DNA of 64,000 nt, from contig NZ_JBMDYO010000003.1 in NCBI RefSeq assembly GCF_049310885.1, positions 1-64,000 on the forward strand. The letters are read 5' to 3'. Positions 9,915-17,850 of the stretch are shown in pieces. Positions within the stretch are counted from its first letter, which is position 1; every line of letters begins with the position of its first letter. The notes beneath the pieces were generated by a model. It searched no databases and was not told the origin of the DNA. It saw only the letters and a list, made by a program, of their open reading frames with translations. Position numbers and translations under genes: made by a program. This DNA comes from CAYZJV01 sp049310885. GTDB lineage: Bacteria > Spirochaetota > Spirochaetia > Sphaerochaetales > Sphaerochaetaceae.

Positions 9915-9962
9915 TAGCGATATTTAGCGTATATTACTCAGCCAATACACCATATATAGTGT
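9915..9962 (-). promoter_or_regulatory. tandem NrdR-like boxes
   Basis: On the minus strand, box 1 is ACACTATATATGGTGT (9947-9962), a close match to the NrdR consensus ACAC-AT-rich-GTGT. Box 2, ACGCTAAATATCGCTA (9915-9930), is a weaker match. The starts are exactly 32 bp apart with 16 bp between them, the spacing seen at known NrdR operators. They lie just upstream of the -35 box. No nrdR gene is present in the window. Confidence 0.75.
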
Positions 9963-10012
9963 ATAGATATAACTTTTATGGTAATCTTATACGACAAAAA
10001 AAGGTACGGAAA

Positions 10013-11071
10013 TCATACATTCCAACTGCTATCTCGACATATCGCATACAATAGTTCCACCAGATTAACATAGTCAGAAAGTGCAATCATACCTGTATGG
10101 CTATGGGCATATCGTACAGGAACTCCTGTTACAACCGAGGGTATTCCTTTGTTCGCCAATGCCAAAACCATGGCATCGGTACCTCCCCCTTTCCGGACAG
10201 CCTCTTGTATAGCTATATGATGTTCCCCGGTAAGATTTCTTATGGTCTGTAACAACTTAGGATTGCCTATATGCGTTGGGTCGAAGATTCGGACATGGGC
10301 ACCATTGCCCATACAAGTTTGTGGATTTACGGGTCCTCCAGGCACATCATCGGCTGGGGCTCCTTCCACAATTATCGCAACATCAGCTTCGATATAATTG
10401 GCTAACACCTGAGCACCTCTTGTCCCGACCTCTTCCTGGACAGTGAATGCCAAAACAACCGTAGCATCACATGGACTTTCTTTCACTTTCTTTCCCAATT
10501 CAATCAGGGCTGCAACACCAATCCTGTCATCAAAGGCTTTACCAGAAAGGGTTTGACATCTCTGATCATGATGGAATCTACCAAAAGGAACTATAATCGA
10601 ACCGATACGGATATTGAAAAGTTCGACAACCTGTGTTCGATCCTTTGCTCCAATATCGATGAACAACTCTTCAATTTCTGGAACTTGTGAAGAATTTTTG
10701 GATAAGAAATGTGGAGGGATTTGTCCGATAACTCCGGGAACAGCCTCTCCCAAAGTATTGATTACATCGACCGACGATGATGGTAGAGTTCGGGCATTCC
10801 AACCACCTACAGGTGTAAACCGTAAAAATCCATTCTCCAAGATATCGGAAACCATAAACCCAATCTCATCTGTATGTGCTACGAATAGTCGCCGAGGCCC
10901 ATTAGGGTTCTTTCCAGGAATTTCACAGATGATATTCCCTATACCATCGGTTGAGACGTTCCCACATAAAGAGATATGAGATCGTATGATATCTGCTACT
11001 GCATCTTCGTAGCCACTGGGGCCAGCGGCTTGGATCAGCTGACCAATCAATTCAATCATTTCTGCATTCAT
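10013..11071 (-). CDS. M42 family metallopeptidase
   Basis: This is a cytoplasmic aminopeptidase of the M42 family (PepA/FrvX/tetrahedral aminopeptidase group), 352 residues from the ATG at 11071. Metal ligands and catalytic residues are visible: AHTDEIGF (His66, Asp68), the bridging Asp in KAFDDRIGV near 181, the catalytic Glu pair in VQEEVGTRGA near 212, EGAP near 234, and a late His in VRYAHSHTGM. There is no Shine-Dalgarno sequence. TATAAT ends six bases before this ATG, so the mRNA is predicted to be leaderless. A run of seven T follows the gene on its own strand (9996-10002) with only a 4-bp stem, a weak terminator at best. Confidence 0.9.
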   Translation of the reverse strand: MNAEMIELIGQLIQAAGPSGYEDAVADIIRSHISLCGNVSTDGIGNIICEIPGKNPNGPRRLFVAHTDEIGFMVSDILENGFLRFTPVGGWNARTLPSSSVDVINTLGEAVPGVIGQIPPHFLSKNSSQVPEIEELFIDIGAKDRTQVVELFNIRIGSIIVPFGRFHHDQRCQTLSGKAFDDRIGVAALIELGKKVKESPCDATVVLAFTVQEEVGTRGAQVLANYIEADVAIIVEGAPADDVPGGPVNPQTCMGNGAHVRIFDPTHIGNPKLLQTIRNLTGEHHIAIQEAVRKGGGTDAMVLALANKGIPSVVTGVPVRYAHSHTGMIALSDYVNLVELLYAICRDSSWNV

Positions 11072-11077
11072 AAGCAA

Positions 11078-11107
11078 ATTATAGTAAGAAGGCCGTCCTC
11101 TTTACAA
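11078..11107 (-). promoter_or_regulatory. M42 peptidase promoter, leaderless type
   Basis: On the minus strand TTGTAA (11102-11107), 18 bp, then a perfect TATAAT (11078-11083), followed after six bases by the ATG. The -35 box sits in the loop of the gdhA terminator hairpin. Confidence 0.75.
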
Positions 11108-11118
11108 GAGAACGGCCT
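11090..11118 (-). terminator. hairpin ending gdhA
   Basis: A 12-bp stem with one G-U pair on the minus strand (11090-11101 with 11107-11118, five-base loop) lies about 45 bases past the gdhA stop. It is followed by TTCTTAC, not a clean T run, so termination may be partial. It overlaps the promoter of the next gene. Confidence 0.6.
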
Positions 11119-11160
11119 CGATACATAACCTACCCTTTTGCAAGGATGTGAGAAACTGAA

Positions 11161-12498
11161 TTAATATCCGAGATCAAGCATCGCATCGGCTACTTTTTTG
11201 AACCCTGCGATATTCGCTCCCTTCACATAGTTGATATAGCCATCGGAACCCTTGCCTTGAGAAACACATGCAGCATGGATATTCTGCATGATGCCTTTGA
11301 GCTTCTCGTCGACTTCAGCGGCATCCCAGCTGAGCTTCATGGCATTCTGAGACATTTCCAATCCAGAAACTGCAACACCTCCGGCATTAGCGGCTTTTCC
11401 AGGGCCGAAAGGAATCTTCTTCTCGATGAAATATGGTACTGCATCAGCCGTGCAACCCATATTGGAAGTCTCGACGATATATGAAACTCCATTGGCAACG
11501 AGAGTCTTTGCATCTTCAAGCGACAACTCATTCTGAATAGCACAGGGGAACGCCATATCTACAGGAACTTCCCAGGGTTTCTTGTTGGAAATAAACTTTG
11601 CACCGAATTTATTAGCATATGGAGCAACGACATCATTATTAGAAGCCCTCAACTGTACCATGTAGTCCCACTTCTCTTGAGTGTTGATACCGTCTTCATC
11701 CAAGATATATCCATCCGGACCACTAATAGTCACAACCTTTGCGCCAAGTTCTGTCGCCTTCATCACGGCGCCCCATGCAACATTACCGAACCCACTGACT
11801 GAAACCCTTTTGCCTTCCATGGTGTCGCCATGGGCTTTGACCATCTCGTTGGCAAAATACATAGCCCCAAAACCTGTGGCTTCAGGTCTAATCAGAGAAC
11901 CTCCCCAATTTCGACCCTTGCCAGTCAATACTCCGGTATTCTCATCTCTAAGACGTTTGTATTGTCCGTACATGTATCCGATTTCCCTTGCGCCTACACC
12001 GATATCACCAGCAGGAACATCCGTATTCGGTCCGATGTATTTCTGCAATTCGGTCATGAATGACCGACAGAATCGCAAGATCTCATTATTCGATTTGCCT
12101 CGTGGATTGAAGTCCGAGCCACCTTTTCCGCCACCCATAGGAAGGGTGGTAAGGCTATTTTTGAAAGTCTGTTCGAACCCAAGGAATTTTAGCGTGCCCA
12201 AAGTGACACTGGGGTGGAATCTAATACCACCCTTATATGGACCTAATGCATTGTTAAACTGTACACGATATCCACGGTTGACCTGGACATCGCCATTATC
12301 GTCTTCCCATTCTACCTTGAAACTGAAAACACGATCGGGTTCAGTAATTCTTTCAAGAATCTTTGCATTGACATAGGCGGGATTATCGTTCACCACATCG
12401 ATAATCGACTCCACGACCTCTGCAGCAGCCTGGATGAATTCGGGTTCCGCAGGATTGCGTCGCTCCAAATCTGCCATAAAATCTTCCAATCTATACAT
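11161..12498 (-). CDS. gdhA: NADP-type glutamate dehydrogenase
   Basis: The enzyme interconverts glutamate with 2-oxoglutarate and ammonium; the 445-residue, Glu/Phe/Leu/Val-dehydrogenase form is the usual bacterial NADP-linked hexameric type used for ammonium assimilation. Visible motifs are the substrate loop PYKGGIRFHPSV near residue 87, the catalytic Lys in LPMGGGKGGSDF near 125, the Asp in VPAGDIGVGAREIG near 165, and the Rossmann motif VSGFGNVAWGA near 235. The start ATG follows a strong GGGAGGT. It has its own promoter (TTGACA, 17 bp, TACACT) and appears to be transcribed alone. I cannot confirm coenzyme preference from sequence, only from the length class. Confidence 0.96.
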   Translation of the reverse strand: MYRLEDFMADLERRNPAEPEFIQAAAEVVESIIDVVNDNPAYVNAKILERITEPDRVFSFKVEWEDDNGDVQVNRGYRVQFNNALGPYKGGIRFHPSVTLGTLKFLGFEQTFKNSLTTLPMGGGKGGSDFNPRGKSNNEILRFCRSFMTELQKYIGPNTDVPAGDIGVGAREIGYMYGQYKRLRDENTGVLTGKGRNWGGSLIRPEATGFGAMYFANEMVKAHGDTMEGKRVSVSGFGNVAWGAVMKATELGAKVVTISGPDGYILDEDGINTQEKWDYMVQLRASNNDVVAPYANKFGAKFISNKKPWEVPVDMAFPCAIQNELSLEDAKTLVANGVSYIVETSNMGCTADAVPYFIEKKIPFGPGKAANAGGVAVSGLEMSQNAMKLSWDAAEVDEKLKGIMQNIHAACVSQGKGSDGYINYVKGANIAGFKKVADAMLDLGY

Positions 12499-12568
12499 GG
12501 TAAAACCTCCCTTATAACCAGCAGTGTCCAGACGGCGAGAATAGACGTAAAGACACCTTCCAGAGAGA

Positions 12569-12597
12569 AGTGTAATTCATCATATATCAGCTGTCAA
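12569..12597 (-). promoter_or_regulatory. gdhA promoter
   Basis: On the minus strand a perfect TTGACA (12592-12597) is 17 bp from TACACT (12569-12574). The leader is about 65 bases and carries a strong ribosome site, unlike the leaderless genes in this window. Confidence 0.8.
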
Positions 12598-12599
12598 CA

Positions 12600-12827
12600 G
12601 AAATATCTCTGTTTTCATGAATAATTAATTTTCATTTTTCTGGATACAGCAGAATATCTGAAAATCTTTTGCCATATGATAAATGAAAGATCTCATTATA
12701 CTAGGGCAGGCCATAGGATGAAGAGACTTAACCTCCTTCTCAACCCTTATGAGGGAGGTATCTCAGCTTTCGTTTCCTACATTGTTTGTAATAACTGCAA
12801 AGGCATGCATTGCTGGCTATAGTCCGG
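12600..12827. other. gene-free stretch between gdhA promoter and OFA gene
   Basis: I see no convincing gene or RNA here. The stretch holds an imperfect hairpin on the minus strand (ACCTCC pairing with GGAGGT about 17 bases later) without a following T run, and a minus-strand TATAAT without a clear -35 box. Confidence 0.5.
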
Positions 12828-13988
12828 CTATTTGGAAACCTTTCTGAATCTCAAGAACATGAATAAACCCGAGACTGATACAAGAGCAATACAGAGATAC
12901 ATGGCAAGGTCATAGGAACCGGTCGTATCTACTATGTATCCTCCAACCCCAGGAGCTATGATTCCAGCGATTCCATAAGCCAAGAAGCAGATTGGATAGA
13001 GTCTGGAGAAATTCAAAATACCAAACTGATGGGAGATATTTCCAGCATATAATACAAAATTCGCACCAAAAGCAATTCCCAATAAGAATAACGCTCCCAA
13101 AAGAACGTACAGTGGTAGAGGGAAAACCATTGCAAGTGCAACAAAGGCAAACAACCACAGTGATATTGGAATACTCAGTTGTCCCAAACGATCGAAAATA
13201 TGTCCCCATACTATTCGTCCAAATGCATTTCCAATAGAAAAGATTGTCACCGAAACGACAGCCCAATATTCTGGAATACCTCTGGAAATGACATAGGGCG
13301 CCAGATTGCCAATAACCAACAATCCAGCAAACGTTCCTGAAAACATACCCAACAGATTTATTCGCATAGCCCTGTTAAACCACAACCTACCAATAGGCTC
13401 TCTATGAACTATAGACTTCTCTGAAGGAGTATCAAGTAGCATCGCCAAGATGAACAAAAGAACTCCCGTAGCATACGCATACCCTCTCATGAACACTTCG
13501 ATGGAAAGGCCGGAAAGTTTGAAGTACTCAATCAATGAGGAGAAAATGATCGCTCCTGCCCCAAAACCACCAACTGCTAGGCCAGTAACCAATCCCTTCC
13601 GTTTCGGAAACCATTTCATACTTACCGAGAGTGGACAAACATATCCGAACGCTATACCAGACCCTGAAATTATTCCAATAGTTAACAAGAGAATAGGAAA
13701 TGAGCCATTGGAAAAGGAGGATAAAAAATATCCAGCCATATACAAGAATGAGCCAATCCCGGCAGTGACCTTTGGTCCTTTTATGTTCAATAGATGCCCT
13801 GTATAAAGCATGACTAAGGTAAAAACACCAATAGTTGTCCCAAATATGAACCCACTTTGAGCATTGGTGACACCATAGCTCTCCTTCAACCAAGGGGTAA
13901 GCGTACTCCAGGCATAAATCCCTCCAAGAATCGTCTGCATGAATATTCCGGAAAACAAAACCACCCAGCGCTTTACGGATTTTTTCAT
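12828..13988 (-). CDS. OFA-family MFS transporter
   Basis: This 386-residue major facilitator protein is of the oxalate:formate antiporter (OFA) family. The N-terminus (VVLFSGIFMQTILGGIYAWS, residues 9-28) is characteristic. So are GIAFGYVCPLSVSMKWFPKRKGL near residue 115, a GLAVGGFGAGA segment near 138, and the second-half GRIVWGHIFDRLG motif near 255. The family exchanges small carboxylates, but members transport many different compounds, so oxalate or formate cannot be assumed. The ATG follows GGGAGG. The gene is divergent from the large receiver/ATP-grasp protein. Confidence 0.88.
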   Translation of the reverse strand: MKKSVKRWVVLFSGIFMQTILGGIYAWSTLTPWLKESYGVTNAQSGFIFGTTIGVFTLVMLYTGHLLNIKGPKVTAGIGSFLYMAGYFLSSFSNGSFPILLLTIGIISGSGIAFGYVCPLSVSMKWFPKRKGLVTGLAVGGFGAGAIIFSSLIEYFKLSGLSIEVFMRGYAYATGVLLFILAMLLDTPSEKSIVHREPIGRLWFNRAMRINLLGMFSGTFAGLLVIGNLAPYVISRGIPEYWAVVSVTIFSIGNAFGRIVWGHIFDRLGQLSIPISLWLFAFVALAMVFPLPLYVLLGALFLLGIAFGANFVLYAGNISHQFGILNFSRLYPICFLAYGIAGIIAPGVGGYIVDTTGSYDLAMYLCIALVSVSGLFMFLRFRKVSK

Positions 13989-14025
13989 ACTCCTCCCTTA
14001 CAATCTGTCAAAAAAAATTGGAGTG

Positions 14026-14054
14026 ATGATACCGGGACAGCCCATCAATTGCAA
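14026..14054 (-). promoter_or_regulatory. promoter of the OFA transporter
   Basis: On the minus strand TTGCAA (14049-14054) and TATCAT (14026-14031) are 17 bp apart. The leader of about 30 bases ends in GGGAGG before the ATG. Confidence 0.6.
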
Positions 14055-14166
14055 TAGCCATCGACTGGAGATAGCTTCGATTTGTTTTGCTCCAAAAATA
14101 GAAATCATGCTACGATATATTACTATGAGAAAGTTGATGACTGCCAGCGATCCCTTTGGAGAATTG

Positions 14167-17064
14167 ATGCCTCGCCATATCTATAAAGTCGTTTTGCTTT
14201 GCAGTGAATACGATCAGTTCCTGATTGAAGAGGATGGACGAGTTGAAGAAGAATTGTTTAGGGAATACACCCAGCTAGGATTGAGCAATCCTCCAAAAAT
14301 CACCTATGCAAGAAATATCGACGATGTATTCATGCTGCTATCAACAAACAAATTCGATCTGGTTGTAACTATGCTTGAACTTGGCAGTACGAGTGTTGTC
14401 GAACTAGCCCAGGCAATCAAAAATCAATATCCAAGCATACCCATAATTGCGCTCTCACCTTCCCCTTCTCATCGGGTAAGTGAACATCTGCGAAAACATC
14501 ATGTTGCCGAGGTTGATTACCTCTACTACTGGCAGGGAAACGCAAATATCTTTCTTGCCATGGCAAAACTCCTTGAAGACAAGATGAATGCACTGCACGA
14601 TGCTCAAACTGCAGCTGAAGTACCGGTAATTATCCTCGTGGAAAATTCGGTACGATTCTATTCATCATATCTTCCCATACTCTATACAGCCATAATTCAA
14701 CAAACCAGGATGAGTATGAGCGAAGGGCTCAATCCTTGGGCTACAGCACTACGCATGCGTGGAAGACCTAAAATCCTGCTCGCCCAAAATTATGAAGAGG
14801 CTATGGAGCTATACAATACCTTCAAAGAGAATCTGTTGGGAATCATCACAGATATCTCCTTCGACAAAGATGGGGTCGCCGACAACGAAGCAGGATTGAA
14901 GCTCTGCCATTATATCCGTGAACAACACCCGGATCTTCCCATTCTTCTCCAATCCACAAAAGACGATTATTACGAATTGGCAAGGACAGAACATTCCTCT
15001 TTTATATGGAAATTGAGTCCTTCACTATTGAACGACCTTCGGCAATATGTCTTCGAAAACTATGGCTTTGGACCTTTTATTTTCAAGGACCATAACAACG
15101 GAAAAGAGATCGCTAAAGCCGAAAATCTACGAGAAATGCAACATACACTTCCTAATGTACCTATTGAGTCTTTCATTTGGCATTCGAATAGAAACGATTT
15201 CTCCCGTTGGCTAAAGGCGCGTAGCCTCTATGTTCTCGCAAACCTCTTCCGCCCCTACTCTGTAAAAGATTTCAAAAGTCCTGAAGAGATGCGCAACCAC
15301 ATGGTAGAGATGATCAAAGAATTCCGATTAAACCGGGGAAAAGGGGTGATTGCCCAATTTAATAGAAATAGTTTTGACGAGCTCTCGTTCTTCAGTCGTA
15401 TAGGATCAGGCTCATTGGGAGGAAAAGGAAGAGGTCTGGCATTCATTGATTTCAAATTGCGCCAGAGCGACATCATTGATAAGTATCCATCCATGTATCT
15501 CTCTATTCCCAGAACTATAGTCATAGCTACAGATCTTTTTACGCAATTCATGGAAGATAACGACCTTCACGATGTTGTCGCAGCCTCCCTTCCGGATGAA
15601 ACATTGAGAAGGATTTTCCTTTCAAAGCCCCTACCAAAGGAGCTCCTGCTCGATCTACACGCAATTGTTAAAATATTGAAAGTCCCCCTCGCAGTCAGAT
15701 CTTCCAGTATGCTCGAAGATTCCCATTACCAGCCTTTTGCCGGTGTGTATGAAACCTGTATGCTTCCCAACACCGGTTCTGAGGAAGAGCGTCTCAAGGC
15801 GCTCGCTAGTGCAATCATTTGTGTGTATGCCTCTACATATTATAACAAGAGTAAGGAATATCTTAGAGCAACCAACCATATGGTGGAAGAGGAACGCATG
15901 GCTGTAATCATTCAGCAGGTAATCGGTAGCGCCCACGGTGATTACTGGTACCCAAATTTCGCAGGAGTCGCACGTTCTCTAAATTTTTATCCTATCGGGA
16001 CGGAAAAGGCTGAGGATGGCGTCGGGATGCTCTGTTTTGGTTTCGGTAAAACGGTCGTTGATAATGGAATGGCATTCCGTTTCTCGCCTACGTATCCTAA
16101 AAGAAATCTTCAATATCTTGGAGGAATGGAATCAAGTTCTCAGACCGAGTTCTATGGACTGGATATGACCCACCCTTATACACCTGAGGGAAATCCTGAG
16201 AATCTGGCGAACCTTCCCCTCTCAGAGGCAGAAAAACATCCCGAGAGTCTCCGACATATTGCCTCAACTTTCGACATATCCCGAGGTATGTTGGTAGATC
16301 AATTAAGTGCGCAGGGACAGAAGGTCATCACATTCAACAGCATTCTCAAATATAACAGCTACCCTATAGCCGCTATTGTAAAAGATTTGCTTACTTTCGG
16401 AGAACGGGTAATGAGTACACCCATCGAAATCGAATTTGCATGTAATCTTAATCGCCCGAAATGGAAAAAACCGGAATTCAGCCTTTTGCAGATACGACCT
16501 ATCGTATCGGGTATGGAATCGGAGATCCTACAAGTAGACAAAGATGAGCGGGAGAGAGCGATAATAGTCTCTCACCATGTCATGGGCAATGGCCATAACG
16601 AAGATCTTACTGATGTGGTATATATCAATACCGAGACCTTCAATCCAGCGAAAACGGCTGAGATGGTATTGGAATTGGACGCAATCAACGCAAAATTCGT
16701 CGAGTCAGAGACAGAATATATTCTTGTGGTGGCGGGAAGACTGGGCTCAAGTGATCCGTGGCTCGGTATTCCAGTCGTATGGGCACAAATTTCCCATGCA
16801 GCGGTGATTATAGAAACCAGTCTTCCAGGATTCCAAGTAGAACCAAGCCAAGGAACTCACTTCTTCCAGAACATTACCTCTCTTGGGACTATCTATCTGA
16901 CAGTCAATCCGGTACACAAGGATGGAATGCTGGATTTCAAACGGCTCGATGCATTCCAACATATCGATGAAACACATCATTTTAAGCATGTTCGGTCGGA
17001 AATACCTTTGATTGTAAAGGCAGATGGACGGAGTAGACTTGGTGTCGTGACTACAAAATCATAA
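14167..17064 (+). CDS. receiver-like domains fused to a PEP synthase-type ATP-grasp domain
   Basis: This is a 965-residue cytoplasmic protein of uncertain function. Residues about 5-120 form a receiver-like fold whose phospho-acceptor position is not Asp (FDLVVTMLELG). Residues about 155-300 form a second receiver with a plausible acceptor Asp (GIITDISF, near 226), a Ser/Thr (LLQSTKDD) and a Lys (WKLSP). From about 410 a PPDK/PEP-synthase N-terminal ATP-grasp domain follows (GSGSLGGKGRGLAF, then PLAVRSSSMLEDS near 508, and LLQIRPIV near 775). A conserved-looking C-terminus has DPWLGIPVVW and PSQGTHFFQN near 865-900. The PEP-binding barrel is absent. I chose 14167 because GGAG lies five bases upstream; ATG 14125, eight bases after a TACGAT, is a leaderless alternative. 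Known relatives are annotated as PEP synthase, which this architecture does not prove. Confidence 0.8.
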   Translation: MPRHIYKVVLLCSEYDQFLIEEDGRVEEELFREYTQLGLSNPPKITYARNIDDVFMLLSTNKFDLVVTMLELGSTSVVELAQAIKNQYPSIPIIALSPSPSHRVSEHLRKHHVAEVDYLYYWQGNANIFLAMAKLLEDKMNALHDAQTAAEVPVIILVENSVRFYSSYLPILYTAIIQQTRMSMSEGLNPWATALRMRGRPKILLAQNYEEAMELYNTFKENLLGIITDISFDKDGVADNEAGLKLCHYIREQHPDLPILLQSTKDDYYELARTEHSSFIWKLSPSLLNDLRQYVFENYGFGPFIFKDHNNGKEIAKAENLREMQHTLPNVPIESFIWHSNRNDFSRWLKARSLYVLANLFRPYSVKDFKSPEEMRNHMVEMIKEFRLNRGKGVIAQFNRNSFDELSFFSRIGSGSLGGKGRGLAFIDFKLRQSDIIDKYPSMYLSIPRTIVIATDLFTQFMEDNDLHDVVAASLPDETLRRIFLSKPLPKELLLDLHAIVKILKVPLAVRSSSMLEDSHYQPFAGVYETCMLPNTGSEEERLKALASAIICVYASTYYNKSKEYLRATNHMVEEERMAVIIQQVIGSAHGDYWYPNFAGVARSLNFYPIGTEKAEDGVGMLCFGFGKTVVDNGMAFRFSPTYPKRNLQYLGGMESSSQTEFYGLDMTHPYTPEGNPENLANLPLSEAEKHPESLRHIASTFDISRGMLVDQLSAQGQKVITFNSILKYNSYPIAAIVKDLLTFGERVMSTPIEIEFACNLNRPKWKKPEFSLLQIRPIVSGMESEILQVDKDERERAIIVSHHVMGNGHNEDLTDVVYINTETFNPAKTAEMVLELDAINAKFVESETEYILVVAGRLGSSDPWLGIPVVWAQISHAAVIIETSLPGFQVEPSQGTHFFQNITSLGTIYLTVNPVHKDGMLDFKRLDAFQHIDETHHFKHVRSEIPLIVKADGRSRLGVVTTKS

Positions 17065-17124
17065 ATGAATGATATTAAAGGTATGCAAGCAAGCTTTCAT
17101 ATCCTGTATCGCCTCATTTGGAAA

Positions 17125-17850
17125 TTAATCCATAAACCAAGTTTTATCATTCGCTCCAGATACAACCGAGGAGAGATAATCCCAGACAACATCTTTTGGA
17201 GGTTTGGCCAATACGGTCAATCTCTGTTTCTTTACTGGATGAAGGAATGAGATACTTCTAGCATGTAAATGGATACCACCGTCTTCATTCGATCGCTGAG
17301 CCCCATATTTGAGATCACCTTTTATATGGCTCCCCATCGCAGCCAACTGAGCCCGTATTTGGTGATGTCTTCCTGTAAGTAGTCCGATTTCTAAAAGGTA
17401 AAACGACTTCGAAGCAGCTACTACCTTATACGTCATGCGAGCCTCTTGGCTATTATTACGCTTCTGGACAGAAGCAAAAGTCTTATTCTTCTTTGTATCT
17501 CGGGTGACATGATGGACCACCAGCCCCTCATCCTGTGTTGGAAGCTTGTCCACTACAGCCCAGTAGGTCTTTTGGACCTCATCAGCAGAGCGGAACATAG
17601 AATTCATGCGCACAAGGGCTTTTTCTGTCTTGGCATAGACAACCACACCACTGGTGGGCCGATCGATACGATGGGGAATTCCTAAAAAGATATTTCCTGG
17701 CTTATTGTAGGTTTCTCGAAGGTAGTCCTTCACCGTATCGGCAAGTGTCGCATCCCCGGTCTTGTCCCCTTGGACAAGTTCCCCTGGCATTTTATTGATT
17801 ATAATTAAATGGTTGTCTTCAAATAGAATTCTTGGTGCAAGACTATGCAT
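17125..17850 (-). CDS. RluA-family pseudouridine synthase
   Basis: The protein isomerises specific uridines to pseudouridine in RNA, probably ribosomal RNA. It has 241 residues; the catalytic Asp63 lies in the family motif HRIDRPTSG. LLTGRHHQIRAQLAAMGSHI near residue 155 and GDLKYGAQ after it are also diagnostic. No S4 domain is present, as in the shorter RluA/RluD-like proteins. The start is ATG 17850, which overlaps the parC stop by eight bases and has GGAG seven bases upstream, so it is translationally coupled as the third gene of parE-parC-rluA. The target uridine cannot be deduced. Confidence 0.88.
   Translation of the reverse strand: MHSLAPRILFEDNHLIIINKMPGELVQGDKTGDATLADTVKDYLRETYNKPGNIFLGIPHRIDRPTSGVVVYAKTEKALVRMNSMFRSADEVQKTYWAVVDKLPTQDEGLVVHHVTRDTKKNKTFASVQKRNNSQEARMTYKVVAASKSFYLLEIGLLTGRHHQIRAQLAAMGSHIKGDLKYGAQRSNEDGGIHLHARSISFLHPVKKQRLTVLAKPPKDVVWDYLSSVVSGANDKTWFMD

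Noticed and set aside
9844..10012. Cobalamin riboswitch before nrdJ
   Set aside because: The region is only 169 bases and AT-rich; I see no B12-box-like conserved core, and the NrdR-like boxes explain it better.
12600..12827. Small RNA or terminator in the gdhA upstream gap
   Set aside because: The hairpin has a bulge and no T run, and the TATAAT has no matching -35 box.
13939..14166. Longer N-terminus for the receiver/ATP-grasp protein
   Set aside because: It would overlap the divergent OFA gene and its promoter, and reads as non-protein-like sequence. ATG 14125 remains a possible leaderless start.
16795..16815. SHAAV motif in the receiver/ATP-grasp protein as a phosphohistidine site
   Set aside because: It resembles the PPDK phosphohistidine loop, but the surrounding Gly/Thr residues are missing and, as I recall, related proteins do not keep the His here.
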